In this document: piece by piece, positions 1 to 17,145 of the stretch
Position numbering within the stretch: the first letter of the stretch is position 1
Layout of the letters: the number at the start of each line of letters is the position of its first letter
Assembly: GCA_964017065.1 (NCBI GenBank)
Contig: OZ024788.1
Span: forward strand, 12,108,845-12,172,844
DNA: 64,000 nt
Direction of reading: 5' to 3'
Origin: Haliclona indistincta
Lineage: Eukaryota > Porifera > Demospongiae > Haplosclerida > Chalinidae
Position numbers and translations under genes: made by a program
Notes under the pieces: model-generated
What the model saw: only the letters and a program-made list of their open reading frames with translations
Databases searched by the model: none
Told to the model about the DNA's origin: nothing

Positions 1-569
1 CCACAGTGAACCAAAAGCACTCACACTAAGTTATGGATGTTATGTTAAAATGAGTACTGAAGGAATGTCTCAGACGAGGTTTTGTTATCACATGTACACC
101 ACATCTCACTCTCATATTGAAGCACACAGACTGATTCCCATTCCAGTACAAGTGCAGTATGAACTGTACACACACTCGCCTTGTGTACATGGAATGGTTC
201 TGCTCGTGTCACATGATCATCACGTGACCCAAGCAATACTATAGGACAGCCAGTAAGTCAATGGGTTCACCCTATCACTCATCAACTAGCCAGGCATGAC
301 CAAATGAGAGAGAGAAATGAGCGTAGTCAGACCTTTTACCTCTCATCATCGACAAAAATACCAAGATTGACACAACAATAGCTACGATGCATATACCGTA
401 ATGCTTGGGATAAACAAATTTCAAATTAACTACTAGAAAAGTCTTTTGAGTGATCAAAATTATTTGAGCAACTATACAAAATTTTACTGCCGCATTTTTC
501 TCCCATACAGTAGCATACTACATGCATATGTTAGTCTGTGTGATGATGGGTAGTGAGTGAGTGACTTAC

Positions 570-7640
<7,071 letters not shown>

Positions 7641-7888
7641 TTACTGTAGACATAGAAATTATACATGAGAGCATCAAAACAGTCACTGTAACAAATCACC
7701 GTTGACTAAATTCTGTAAAAATTCATAAATTCTACGTGATTGTCTTTGCTAACATTTAACTTAGTAATGATAAGCGCAAGTGTGATACAATTTTAAAATA
7801 ATTTTTATATACATGTACAATGTACAGATAATTTTATGGAGAGAAACCAAAATCACATTAAAACTTTGTATGTGTAGTAAATAATCAA

Positions 7889-8390
7889 CTAACTGGACAT
7901 TCCCTTCATAGCAGCACGTCTCATTGCTTCACCCTTTCTTTTATCAGCCAGTGCCTTTCTTATCTGTGCTGCTTTCTCTTCTGCTTGAAGTGCTCGTAAA
8001 GCTTGGAAGTCTTTCAAATAGGTTGAAATATCTTCAAGGAGCTGTTGTAACTCCGAATATTCCTCCTCAGTACCGGAGCTACAATTCGTAGCATGTACCA
8101 TTATTATTTCTATTCATCAATAACATACCGCCTTAAAGCCTTGGAGTCGTCATCTCTATACTTCTTTATCAGCAAGTCAAGCCGATCCTTACAGCCCCTT
8201 CCCTTCAAACTCACTGCTTTCCCGCCATCTTGCTTTGTAAACGCAGCGCTAAGGTCGGCGGCAATTAAATCCCATTCGCTGAGCTTTTCTGGACGCGCTG
8301 ATACCACTTCTTTAGCCAAAGAGATGTCGTGGAATAACAACGGCCACCACCTAAAGTTCGGCTAGCCTCGAACCTAGCAAAGTTCGGCAT
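7889..8390 (-). pseudogene. Myb/SANT-like DNA-binding protein gene with disrupted start
   Basis: Two exons on the minus strand, about 8352-8129 and 8078-7889, joined across a 50-bp intron (GTATGT...TTGTAG) with the split codon CG/C restored, ending in TAG. The product has an FRWW start, a helix-rich Myb/SANT-like (trihelix type) region (WDLIAADLSAAF, then GRGCKDRLDLLIKKY) and an SGTEEEYSELQQLLEDI motif. A charged coiled-coil tail follows (ALQAEEKAAQIRKALADKR). Such proteins bind DNA; targets are unknown. The only ATG that fits (8390-8388, reading M-P-N-F) is separated from the conserved frame by a 26-bp insert at 8353-8378 that shifts the frame, so the gene is probably inactive in this allele. 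An upstream alternative exon cannot be excluded. Confidence 0.7.
8353..8388. mobile_element. Transposon excision footprint with duplicated target
   Basis: The 10-mer AAAGTTCGGC occurs at 8353-8362 and 8379-8388 and flanks TAGCCTCGAACCTAGC. The first 12 bases of the filler are identical to the terminus of the element at 61,872-62,469. This is the pattern left when a TIR element excises and leaves its target duplication plus a TIR stub. Confidence 0.65.
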
Positions 8391-8399
8391 ACTGGTATG

Positions 8400-8520
8400 G
8401 AGTTCTCTGAGTCACACGTTCAACGGGTAGACGCACACGTGTAGCTTGGGTCACGTGATGCCTACACGTTTCCGCGTATCGTATCCCCCGTAACTCGACA
8501 ACTACAACTCTCTACAACGG
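8400..8520 (-). promoter_or_regulatory. Probable promoter region of the Myb/SANT-like gene
   Basis: Just upstream of the ATG at 8390 are two E-box cores (CACGTG at 8452-8457 and an ACACGTGT at 8434-8441) in a locally GC-richer stretch. Inferred from position only. Confidence 0.3.
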
Positions 8521-8603
8521 TTTTCATATATAATAAATAATACTTATAATAAGATACCTAATATATAAGATAATAATAAAGAACAGTGTCTTGGAGAAAT
8601 AAT

Positions 8604-9377
8604 TTAATTATAAATACATGCTTCGGAGACAATGACATCTGTGGAAGTAGTGGAGGGTCTGATGGCATGTCCCCTTGAAGATCTCGACCCCCTTAGAGAT
8701 CTGATGGCTGACCTTAGCAAAGAGAAGCTTATACGGCATCTTAACCAGAATGTTGTAGTGGAGTAGCGTTGGTCTCGTTTATCAGCAAGCATTGAAGCCA
8801 GCCACTTGTAAAAGGTCTTTGCCTCATTTGCAAACCCACCAGTAGCTGATAGAACGAGGGGGGTGAAAGAAGCATGCTCGACCTCTCTTACTCTCTGCGA
8901 GTAGGCCCTCTTCTTTTCAAGTTCATGCTTGCGATAGCAGGACTGGATGGAGGTATGGCTATTTGAAGGTGCAAGCGGATTGAATACTCTCACATCGAAG
9001 AGGGTTCTCTGGGAAGAACTACCCCAAAAGCCATCAGCTCCAATGTCAAGGCGAGCACCATCACCAGTGATTGCTGAGGCAAGATGAAATGTCTCACTTG
9101 AGAGAGGTTATAATTCGGGTTCGATGGAGACATTATTGCAGACCTCGGTGAGAAGAGAAGCGGTTATATCTCGGATCTCATTATGTCTGATCGAAGGGAA
9201 GCCACCTTTTGGACAAGAAAACGCATGTTCAGTGGTAAGTTTGTTTCCGCAGGCACAGTGTGATGAGATGTTCATGAGAGACCAGCCGTAACAACGGTTT
9301 TCACGCTTCTTGCAAAATTCAATTCGTAAACCGTGAAGCGTGAACCGTACATTATCAGCAAATAATGTATGGTTCAC
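8604..9377 (-). pseudogene. Retroelement C-terminal relic (zinc knuckle plus restriction-like endonuclease region)
   Basis: One minus-strand frame runs 9377-8604, broken only by an in-frame TAA at 9110-9108. In order: a Cys/His cluster (CACGNKLTTEHAFSCPKGG), SIRHNEIRDITASLLTEV, a GDGARLDIGADGFW-type stretch in the part after the stop, then TLFDVRVFNP, KKRAYSQRVREVEHASFTPLVL and RCRISFSLLRSAIRSLRG. I recognise this as the C-terminus of reverse-transcriptase proteins common in sponge and cnidarian genomes. A CCHC knuckle followed by an acidic 'D..LD..FFDVRV' block suggests a restriction-like endonuclease. The RT domain itself is not present; a palindrome starts at the upstream end. Confidence 0.6.
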
Positions 9378-9427
9378 GCTTCACGGTTTACGAATCGAAT
9401 TTTGCAAGAAGCGTGAAAACCGCTGTA
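9288..9427. repeat. Near-perfect hairpin, about 65-bp arms
   Basis: The left arm (9291-9356) and right arm (9366-9425) are inverted copies of a segment containing CGGTTTTCACGCTTCTTGC, with a loop of about 9 bp. It overlaps the 5' (coding sense) end of the retroelement relic and leads into the 9430-9790 repeat. Confidence 0.85.
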
Positions 9428-9429
9428 AC

Positions 9430-9790
9430 GCTAATTTTCGAGTGTATGCGTGAACATAACTCGGAACTAAAGCTGATATCGAAAAAGTTATCCGTCTGTC
9501 CCTAGATAACTAAGCTGTCTAACTGCATGCCAAGTCTAGTCGTGCTACAGAGTGCCCACAACGAGATTTTCGATTTCTTAGTCGACGAAGCTGCTCGTTA
9601 CTACGTGCACTTCGTAACGCACTATGGTAGCGCGTCTAGCCACCGTTTTTGCTAAAGACGAAGTGCAGTCTTTGCTATAACTGGATATGCAGCGCTTTGT
9701 TCAGCCAAACCAACAAGCGCGATGCTACGAGTGTTTCTTTCAAGCAACCATTTCTGCTTGCTCGTGAGTGGGCGTGGTAAGGTAGATGGG
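9430..9790 (+). repeat. Solo copy of one arm of the 39-kb palindrome
   Basis: Closely matches 39,490-39,820, sharing GCGTGAACATAACTCGG, CTAGATAACTAAGCTGTCTA, GAAGTGCAGTCTTTGCT and a GCGATGCTAC block, with scattered differences and a small insertion. Only one arm is present. Confidence 0.8.
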
Positions 9791-10189
9791 CGTAACTCCG
9801 GACGAACTTTACGTAAACGGTCGGCGTTCAGTTGTAGAAGCCGGTATCACCATCAGATCTGCAGCATTTTCTAGTAAGCTACTGTGCTACAAATACCGAA
9901 GATGAGAGTAAACGAAAACATCCACTGACTGTTTGTACGGCGTGAAACTCGTCCCACACTGAAAACTGGCCATGTTGCTAACTACGGACACACCCCTTAC
10001 GATGAAATATCACTGAGAAGAATACAAGATCATGCTAAGATAATGTGGAATAAGAATGATTATGTGTCTAAACTGTACTTTGGCTGCAGTCATGAGTCCT
10101 AAATTAACTGTATCGTAACCGAGCGTGTAATATGGCAAGTATATATTAGCAGCAGATTATTATTAGCAGACCGAGGGGTATGACACGGG

Positions 10190-10410
10190 CTGATTTTGCG
10201 TACGAGATTTCAAAAAAAGTGTGATTTCTGATTTCACTTGCGTGATTTCTGATTTCACCCGTGATTTCTGATTTCACCCGTGATTTCTGATTTCTCTGGA
10301 GATTTCTGATTTCGCTTGTGATTTCTGATTTCGCTTGTGATTTCTGATTTCGCTTGTGATTTCTGATTTCGCTTGTGATTTCTGATTTCACACTTGATTT
10401 CGGCTGCTTT
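10190..10410 (+). repeat. Tandem repeat, unit about 19-20 bp
   Basis: At least nine copies of GTGATTTCTGATTTCGCTT or close variants (TTTCACCC in place of TTTCGCTT). It gives a spurious repetitive ORF on the minus strand (NQKSQAKSEI units). Confidence 0.95.
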
Positions 10411-10456
10411 GTGTTTGTGATTTCTACACTTTCTTGATGGCTGAAGAACATTGACT

Positions 10457-10477
10457 ATGTCTGATGCTTCTAGTCAG
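10457..10477 (+). CDS. Candidate first coding exon of the P-loop protein (phase-compatible, unproven)
   Basis: ATG TCT GAT GCT TCT AGT CAG followed by GTAATT. It is in phase 0 and would splice correctly to the phase-0 exon at 30,926. The main argument against it is the 20-kb intron this implies; a transcript would decide. Confidence 0.2.
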
Positions 10478-10888
10478 GTAATTTTGCTATGTTTGTACGC
10501 GTTTATGTACTTGTGCAGGTTGTGCCGCGGAGTCGTGCGTGTGTGTGCATGTGGGCGTGGTATAGCTAGCACTTGAAAGCGTTTGGATTCAATCATCATG
10601 TGCAATTGGTAGTAAGCCAACAAAGCTATACCTGTCAGTCTAATAATTGAGTGTGTGTTTCGGATTTTGTTTACTAGTTTCTAGAACTGGTGTGTTTACC
10701 TAAATAAGTGTTTACATGTATCAGTTGAAGTGTACTTTGTGCATGAGAGCATGCATATCCTAGGGCTAAAGTTATTTTGCATTCTTCAACTGCACTTTAC
10801 TTTTTCTCTCCCAAAAACAATCCCTTGGCTTATTTGTAATACATCATGTGTAATTTAGCACTAAACATAATAGTCTGGAGTATAATGT

Positions 10889-11650
10889 TCAGTCTCTCAA
10901 GCATATGTGTCTCTTGCAGTTGTTGCAATGCCAAATGTCTTGAGATGTGTCTGTGTCCACACAGCTTTCGTGGAACCAGTCTTCACATTTGTTGCAAAAT
11001 ATCATTTTTTCTCCAGGAATTGGTGGTAGCCGACAATAGCAAAATATTTGGCAACTTTCTGTGTCGATGACCCTAGAAGCAAGCCTCCTATTCTTTAGCA
11101 CTGGAAACAGTGATAATTTTTTGGTTTGCAAGGATGCAATAAGGTGAGGCCGTAGCTGTTGCTGATCAAATTTAAGTGGCAGAGGGTCTATTTCATATGC
11201 CAAACAAGTAATGATTGCCATTGCAAACAAAGCACAATCAGTTGCCCCAGTCTGTTGAGCAATGTTCATCACCTGTACTTCTATTGACTTGCTAGTGCTT
11301 CTAACTAGCTGAGCGATTTACTTAAGCAGATCTGCGTCCACTCCATCTGTTGGACTATATGCAGAGTCATACAAATGTATGTCAGACCCAGTAACTTGGA
11401 TGCATACCCAATGATTCTTTCTTGCATGGACAATCTGTAGTGACATTCCAGCTTGTCCAGGTACGATTGGTGTTTTAAGTTGCAAAAGAGTATTTTGTAA
11501 TCCACCTATGTGTGGAAATTGTGATTTCACTAAGCTCTGGAATGCATGTACATGCATGTCAGAAAGCTCTCTATGACAAGTTATGGTACTTTTGTGCTTC
11601 TGTGTTAGGATAACTTTGCAACATTTGATCCAGCACTTTTCGAAAGAAAG
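10889..11650 (-). pseudogene. Ulp1/SENP-like cysteine protease with C-terminal PHD finger (transposon-encoded)
   Basis: A single minus-strand frame interrupted only by TAA at 11320-11318. Before the stop: HAFQSLVKSQFPHIGGLQ, then catalytic His in KNHWVC and Asp in HLYDSAY. After it: the Gln/Cys block QQTGATDCALFAMA, completing a His-Asp-Cys C48-type triad. A PHD-type zinc finger follows (FCYCRL, MIFCNKCEDWFHESC, IWHCNNC), with all eight ligands in C-C-C-C-H-C-C-C order. Ulp1-like proteases cleave SUMO-type conjugates, and transposons of several groups carry them. The frame starts within a copy of head module A. Probably dead because of the stop; otherwise well preserved. Confidence 0.75.
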
Positions 11651-11908
11651 AAGAAAAGGAAGATGACGAAACTCGATTTTCACCATTTCCAGGTTCGTCA
11701 CTTTAGTAACAATTTCGAGCAATCTCCTTGCTACTGTAAGATGGGGCAACGCCAGAGAGCAGATCTAGGTGTCTTTGGACGTATGAAATTCATCTCCAGG
11801 CGAAATATCAGCGTTTGAACGCTAGTACATTGTATGTAGCCGCCATTTTGTTTTCTCGTTCATCCCTACATAGGGAGTCACTACCGTGCCTCCCTAATAT
11901 TACACTAT
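11640..11908 (-). mobile_element. Module A head, minus orientation
   Basis: Runs from the GTGACGAACCTGG block through GTTGCCCCATCTTAC to the terminal AGGGAGGCACGGTAGTGACTC (minus sense). It is continuous with the Ulp1-PHD reading frame, which links the non-autonomous A family to a protease-coding element. Confidence 0.85.
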
Positions 11909-11970
11909 CATACACAAGTATCGCCTTTAGTAATTTCTCTCAGTAAGTAAATAATTTAACACTATTGCAG

Positions 11971-13217
11971 CGCTGGAGTAGAGCCTATACCGTGATGACG
12001 AGTATCACGCAGCCGTAGATACAAGCAATGGAGTGGAGGCACAAAACAAGCTACTGAAGTACAACTATCTACCTCGAGGGAAACAGAGAATCAACCTCTC
12101 TAATATTGTGACAATTATAGTTGAGCAGTTTGTACCTAGCTGTCAGCAGGAGCGCATAATGAAGAGAGAGCGTGATAAGAGAGTAGGAGCGGGACACTCC
12201 CACGCACTTGATTAAAAATTGCTACTCCACACATGATGGCCGTGCTTCTAAAGATAGACTTGTGATGGCCGACGGTACGCGTACGTACAGTTTCGTATTG
12301 AATGGAACTGGCCTTCTAGAATGTAAGAAGCAGCTTTTCACTAACCTAGGGCGATCATGCATGCTTGTCTGCTAGCTCGAGTAGATACTGTTAAAGCAAG
12401 AAACGAGTCGGATCCGTGATGCTGTTTTTTTACAGCTGGTATACGAGCACGTGGAGATCGTCTGCGTGTCATTATGGGTGTGGAAAGCTTCTACGAGCTG
12501 TTGCTTACCTCAAGGACCTCTAACTGCCAAGTTCCATCTAATACGAAACTGTACGTACGCGTACCGTCGGCCATCACAAGTCTATCTTTAGAAGCACGGC
12601 CATCATGTGTGGAGTTGCAATTTTTAATCAAGTGCGTGGGAGTGTCCCGCTCCTACTCTCTTACCACGCTCTCTCTTAATTATGTGCTCCTGCTGTCAGA
12701 GTAAATATCTCTTTCAAAACTATAAACAATCATCCCAATACCGGTCGTACAAGAAATTCGTCCAGGCATACCTTCATGATCGACCTCACAGTGTAATCCT
12801 ACATTTTCTTGAAAGAAAATCAAAGAGTGCCAAGTATGCTGTTCACTCAGTACATGATGTTGATTCTGATTTGGGTATCTTTGAGATAAAGATGAAAAAA
12901 CAAGATATACAGTCAAGTTTGGAACATCTGATGACATGCCTTCTTGTACATGCAAAGATTGGTTGCGGCACCACATCCCTTGCAAAAATTTCTTTGCCAT
13001 CTTCACACACAGAACAAACTGGTCATGTGATCGGCTACCCAGTACATATCAGAACAGTGCATACATATCAATGGACACACTTGCCCTGGACCCACTCACC
13101 TTGCTCTCACCATCACATCCATCAACTACTCGGCCAAGTGAGGAATGCAGCGATGGACAATCTTCTAGGGAGGACTGTGATGATAACCAGCAACAAGGAA
13201 CAATCATGGAATGGTAA
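11971..13217 (+). pseudogene. MULE-like transposase C-terminal half with SWIM zinc finger, interrupted
   Basis: Plus-strand pieces follow an acceptor-like TATTGCAG. First come WSRAY, RDDEYHAAVDTSNGVEAQNK and KYNYLPRGKQRINLSN, to about 12,146. A 546-bp inverted-repeat insert follows. It resumes at 12,693 with KYLFQNYKQSSQYRSY and HDRPHSVILHFLERKSKS. After a one-base slip near the A-run at 12,895-12,900 comes the SWIM finger MPSCTCKDWLRHHIPCKNFFAIF (CxC...CxH-type; here C-C-H-C spaced as in MULE/FHY3-like proteins). Frames join exactly if the insert and one target duplication are removed. At least one slip near 11,990 and one near 12,897 make it a relic. It ends beside hairpin B. Confidence 0.7.
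12147..12692. mobile_element. MITE with about 165-bp inverted arms in the MULE transposase
   Basis: Flanked by CTGTCAG at 12,140-12,146 and 12,693-12,699 (7-bp duplication). Ends are CAGGAGC...GCTCCTG. Arms (to about 12,303 and from about 12,535) are inverted copies containing GAGTAGGAGCGGGACACTCC and GATGGCCGACGGTACGCGTA. The central 230 bp is unrecognised. Confidence 0.85.
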
Positions 13218-13470
13218 CACGATTGACTTGCTAACAGACCATAGATCCCTACATCTGTGGCTGTACAAAAGGTCAATTTTTTGTCACAAGCTGAATACAA
13301 TTCAAATTACGTCAGGTGTCAGTCAACAGCAACTAGCTGAACTAGCTATAGTCAGCCACAGCAGCCACTGATGTAGGGATCTGTCTGTTAGCAAGTCAAT
13401 CGTGTTATCATTCCACGATTGTTTCTTGTTGGTTTACATTGTGAACCAGATTTCAGAATACATGTAGCTT
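13199..13470. mobile_element. Hairpin module B, diverged copy
   Basis: Inverted halves contain ATGGAATGGTAACACGATTG...GACCATAGATCCCTACATC and its reverse complement. It directly follows the MULE transposase relic. Confidence 0.85.
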
Positions 13471-13927
13471 TTAGATTATCATGTAATTACCGGGGTATCT
13501 TTCATTGCAATGCATTTTGTTTAGTATTGTACCTATACAGTATTTTGCCTATACAGTACTATACCGATAATATAGGCACACAATATTGCCGATATTGAAC
13601 GGTAACCGATACAGATACTATTTTTGCGTATGTGCAAAACCAAAAATTGTGATCGAAATGGCTACAGGAGTCCCATTTTGGAGGCACTTTTGATTGGATT
13701 CTGTTAAATCAGACATCGCTGATGAAAAGAGAAACAGGGTTGTAGCTAAAAAAGTGGAAATGCTACTGTTTTGGAAGAATAACTTGCAGTTACTGAATTC
13801 TGAGTTAAAATAAAATTTGATCTGTGCTATCTACATTTAAATTGCATATAACTGATGCTAGCCTATAGTACATGTACAAAATTAATATAGGTGGGTGTCT
13901 ATACTGATACAGATACTAGTATAGGTA

Positions 13928-14256
13928 CAGTGGCGTATCTAGGATTTGGAATAGGAGGGTGCTTAATTATATATTCATATAAACCACACCCATTATTTAT
14001 TGACCGCGCCCGAAATTATTATTATTATTACAGTACAATCGACAAGGCTTTGCATAATGCAGCTGTTCTCTGAGCTAGTATAGTAAAACGTGCATTCCTA
14101 TGGCTAGCAAGCCACTAATCACCTTACTAAATATGGCAAGCATTAATTATTTTTGCTAAGCATGGTTAACTATATCTTTTGCCTCATTAAAAAAGAAATT
14201 TTTGGTTCTTAGGGGGGTGCTCAAGCACTGAAAGCACCCTTGTAAAAACGCCCCTG
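13928..14256. mobile_element. MITE with CAGTGGCGT termini, 5-bp duplication
   Basis: Left end CAGTGGCGTATCTAGG, right end AAAACGCCCCTG, flanked by AGGTA on both sides (13,923-13,927 and 14,257-14,261). Confidence 0.7.
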
Positions 14257-14776
14257 AGGTACAACACTAATTTTGTTGCCTATACAGCAGACATTCAGCG
14301 CAACTTACAAGCAGCATTAATGGCTTTCTAAATCAACCTATTCGTGTATAATAAACATGGTTTTGTTCAGCATTTAATGTTATTAATAATAACCACACAG
14401 TTTCGTCCACAGGCACTATTACTACTGGCACTCCACTGTCAAAATGTTTTTCCAACCAATGTGAATGTTAAGCTGGTTAGTAAATAATATTATTGAACAT
14501 GCACAATTGAAATTATTATTATTTTTAGAACAAGCCATGCAATTATGGGTATTAAATTTATTTTGTGGTGATTGCAGATTGAGCACATGATGCAATTCAG
14601 TATTGATCGCGGCTGAACTAGCTATAGTCAGCCACAGCAGCCGCTGAAGAAAGTATCGTTCGGATCGCAAAAGGCAGGCGAAACTGTTGAAAACATCTAG
14701 AAACGTTGGTGTTTAAAATTGTATTTTCTTCTATACTAAGTACTAATTATTGCTTGTATCATGCCAAGTACGTATA

Positions 14777-14950
14777 CAGCGGTTTTCGAAGATCTTGCAT
14801 AGGAATGTCAAGACTGGAAGCATGACGTTGACCAATCAAATTCAGTTTGGGTCATGTGTACCATGAGTGTTAGCAATTGCAGTGCATTTGATTGGTCAAC
14901 GTCATACTTCCGGTCGGCACATTTCTATGCAAGATCTTCGAAAACCGCCG
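14777..14950. mobile_element. MITE with about 55-bp TIRs, TA target
   Basis: Arms share GCGGTTTTCGAAGATCTTGC and GACGTTGACCAATCAAAT in inverted orientation. Ends are flanked by TA (14,775-14,776 and 14,951-14,952). Confidence 0.85.
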
Positions 14951-15039
14951 TAGAGAGAAGATGGCATGCAATACTGAGATATCTAAATTAAAATCCGTTT
15001 CAGTATCGCGGTCCGTGTAAAATTATTTACACACTGCAT

Positions 15040-15211
15040 GCTTCCGCGCTACCCGGTACCACCCGTGAAGTACGCGCAACACATTGCGCATGCGTACTTG
15101 TCGGTTGGCACAGAAACGCCCCGCCTAGGCGCGCAGCCTTCACCATATTTGGTTATTCGCCAACTGATCAATCTGTAGTGAAGACGGGAGTGGTAATTGA
15201 CTTGTAGAGCT
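15040..15211 (+). promoter_or_regulatory. Promoter-like GC-rich region
   Basis: Contains TTGCGCATGCGTA (15,084-15,096, close to the NRF-1 type palindrome) and GCCCCGCCTAGGCGCGCAG, ending at an ATG that opens a short exon with a good donor. Promoter function is inferred from composition and context only. Confidence 0.35.
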
Positions 15212-15239
15212 ATGGCTGTCGCAATTGTTGAGCAAGAAG
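15212..15239 (+). CDS. Candidate first coding exon of an unidentified gene
   Basis: ATG GCT GTC GCA ATT GTT GAG CAA GAA G followed by GTAAGC (peptide MAVAIVEQE). It ends in phase 1, so it cannot join the phase-0 exon at 30,926 directly (a TAA results). Either another exon lies between, or it belongs to a different gene. Confidence 0.3.
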
Positions 15240-15620
15240 GTAAGCTAGTATTGTTAATGATCTGATTTTGCGTGTCACTAAGCTGTGACGCAAAAATGTC
15301 TTATGATTTGTCACCGTGACAGTTGAATCACCGCGATGCGCACCTAGTATTATTGTTTGTCCAGCTACTAGCATGAACTCGGCGATTCAAAGCAGGTAGC
15401 TTGAAAAGGCTGTGTCAATCGCTCGAGAATGTTGTTGGCGTGAAATCAGGTGCTTTTCATTAACTAGCTAATGCTACACGTCGCGTTATCTTGTGAGCCA
15501 ATTTGTACAGCGTTCGTGGCACTTGTTGCTTTGTAGATTTCGTCGAGAGTCGTCGACTATGCGAAGACGCACGTTATGATTTCACAGCGAGTTTTGTGCC
15601 CTTCAATCAGTAGGCGAGAC

Positions 15621-16267
15621 AACAACTAATTAATATTCACGGCGCTGCGCGTTGCTATGGTTAGTGTTTCTGGAAAGCTAAAGCAGCAGGCAGAGCGATA
15701 TTAGCAGTATAGCAATTGCGTCGTGATAGCTACTCGTATCATGAAATTTAACGGGTTGGCTAGCTCGCAAGAAAACGGAGAGACGCGGTCCCTGATCGAC
15801 GTGTTTATGCGTAAAACTCGGCCACAAAGACTTCTGTGGGCTCAAGATTCCAGAAATGCAAGTTTCAGCAAAGCTAAAATCTAGCAATAGAACGATTTTT
15901 CCGTTAGCGCGCCAAAAAAGCACCGATGCCGGTCGAGCAGCGTGGATTTTCCCGTTTTTCTCAGCAGTGTCGCGTTTACTTACAAAAAATTCGTTCAATT
16001 TCTAGATCGTAGCTTTGCTGAAACTTGCATTTCTAGAATCTTGAGCTCACAGAAGTCTTTGTCGCCGAGTTTTATGTGGCATAAACACGTCGATCATGGA
16101 CCACGTCTCTTCGTTTTCCTTCGAGCAAGCCAGCCCTTTAAATTCATGATACGAGTAGCTATCCAGACGCACTTGCTATACTGCTAATATCGCTCTGTCT
16201 GCTGCTTTAGTTTTCCAGAAACACTGACCATAGCAACGCACAGCTCCATGAATATTAATTAGTTGCG
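15621..16267. mobile_element. Foldback element, about 300-bp arms
   Basis: Starts CAACTAATTAATATTCACGG and ends with the inverse. Arms share GCTAAAGCAGCAGGCAGAGCG, CATGATACGAGTAGCTATC and GATTCTTGAGCTCACAGAAG blocks. A related copy lies inside the element at 51,852-52,611. Confidence 0.85.
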
Positions 16268-16933
16268 AGCAAACTTAAGGGTTCAAATTGCTCATTTCGT
16301 ATATTCATTGTTAATTACACATTATGTATACAAAGTTAACCTCTGTAGCCAAGAATTTAAGTGTCGTGTATAGTACTACTGTAATATTGAGATTGTATAC
16401 AGTGTGCTAATAATTATTTATGATAACTGCATGAATAATGCGCGATAAAAATTAATTAATGATTGATTATTATTATGTGAATAATGGTGTATTTATGATG
16501 ACATCATCAGTCATTGAGTAATCAGTATTCATCTGTTTTCACTTGACACCCACTTTTGGCAGCAGGAAGTGAATCTCAATCCTGAGTGTCTGATCTATTC
16601 TAATCAGGGTAAAAGAATTTAATCTGTATTGTTTTAACAGGATCCTTTATTAGAGCATACTAAGTGACCTCCAGCCAATTTGATCACTCGAAACTTGTCA
16701 CCGTTAACTAAGTTCTTATTGCACATTTTGAGGCGAGGCATTTGGGCACAAGATCGCGGAGGTCGATTGCTCTAAAACAGTTAGATTACACTTTTCAGTG
16801 TATTTCAGTGATGTGATGTGGTCTCCTTGAGTGTGCTTATAGCTTAAATTACGGCAAAATTGTAGACGTCAAAAGTGAGACTTGAAAGACCCAAGCTGCA
16901 TAACCAGCCAGCTAGCTCTATTACAAATTACTG

Positions 16934-17006
16934 GAAAGAGCACCTGTCCTTCCTGCATCATCGGCAGAGGTTGAGAGAGTTTTTCAGCTCCTTAAATATA
17001 GGTTAG
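16934..17006 (+). pseudogene. hAT transposase C-terminal (dimerisation) fragment
   Basis: One short frame reads LERAPVLPASSAEVER, then VFQLLKYRLDD, matching the conserved 'P.SSA.VER.FS' motif at the C-terminus of hAT transposases. It is cut off at 17,004 by a palindromic MITE, and nothing upstream continues the frame convincingly. Confidence 0.6.
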
Positions 17007-17145
17007 ATGACGGATCGAGGCAACTACGGGATTTAGAGTGCCGCGGGAACCGATGTATAGATGTTTCTAGTGCGTAGCGCGAGGGCGTCTATTTCGGTTG
17101 CCAAGGCGCTCTATAAATCCTGTAGTTGCCTCGATCCGTCGTCTA
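17004..17145. mobile_element. Palindromic MITE inside the hAT fragment
   Basis: TIRs TAGAYGACGGATCGAGGCAA (about 40 bp) inverted at both ends, flanked by AGGT on both sides. Confidence 0.8.

Noticed and set aside
7889..8101. Myb exon splicing directly into STAT to make a fusion
   Set aside because: The exon ends in TAG and the joined frame would need a weak acceptor (CAACTCGAAG). The phase fits, so it is mentioned in a finding but not annotated.
10190..10410. CRISPR-like regular repeat
   Set aside because: Units are contiguous with no unique spacers, and this is an animal genome.
10146..10451. 101-codon minus ORF with SEIxNxKRNQKSQ repeats
   Set aside because: Translation of a 19-20 bp tandem repeat; no domain.
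15678..16187. Paired ORFs containing SFAETCISGILSPQKSL-like peptides, also at 52 kb
   Set aside because: Translations of the two arms of foldback elements; not conserved as protein.
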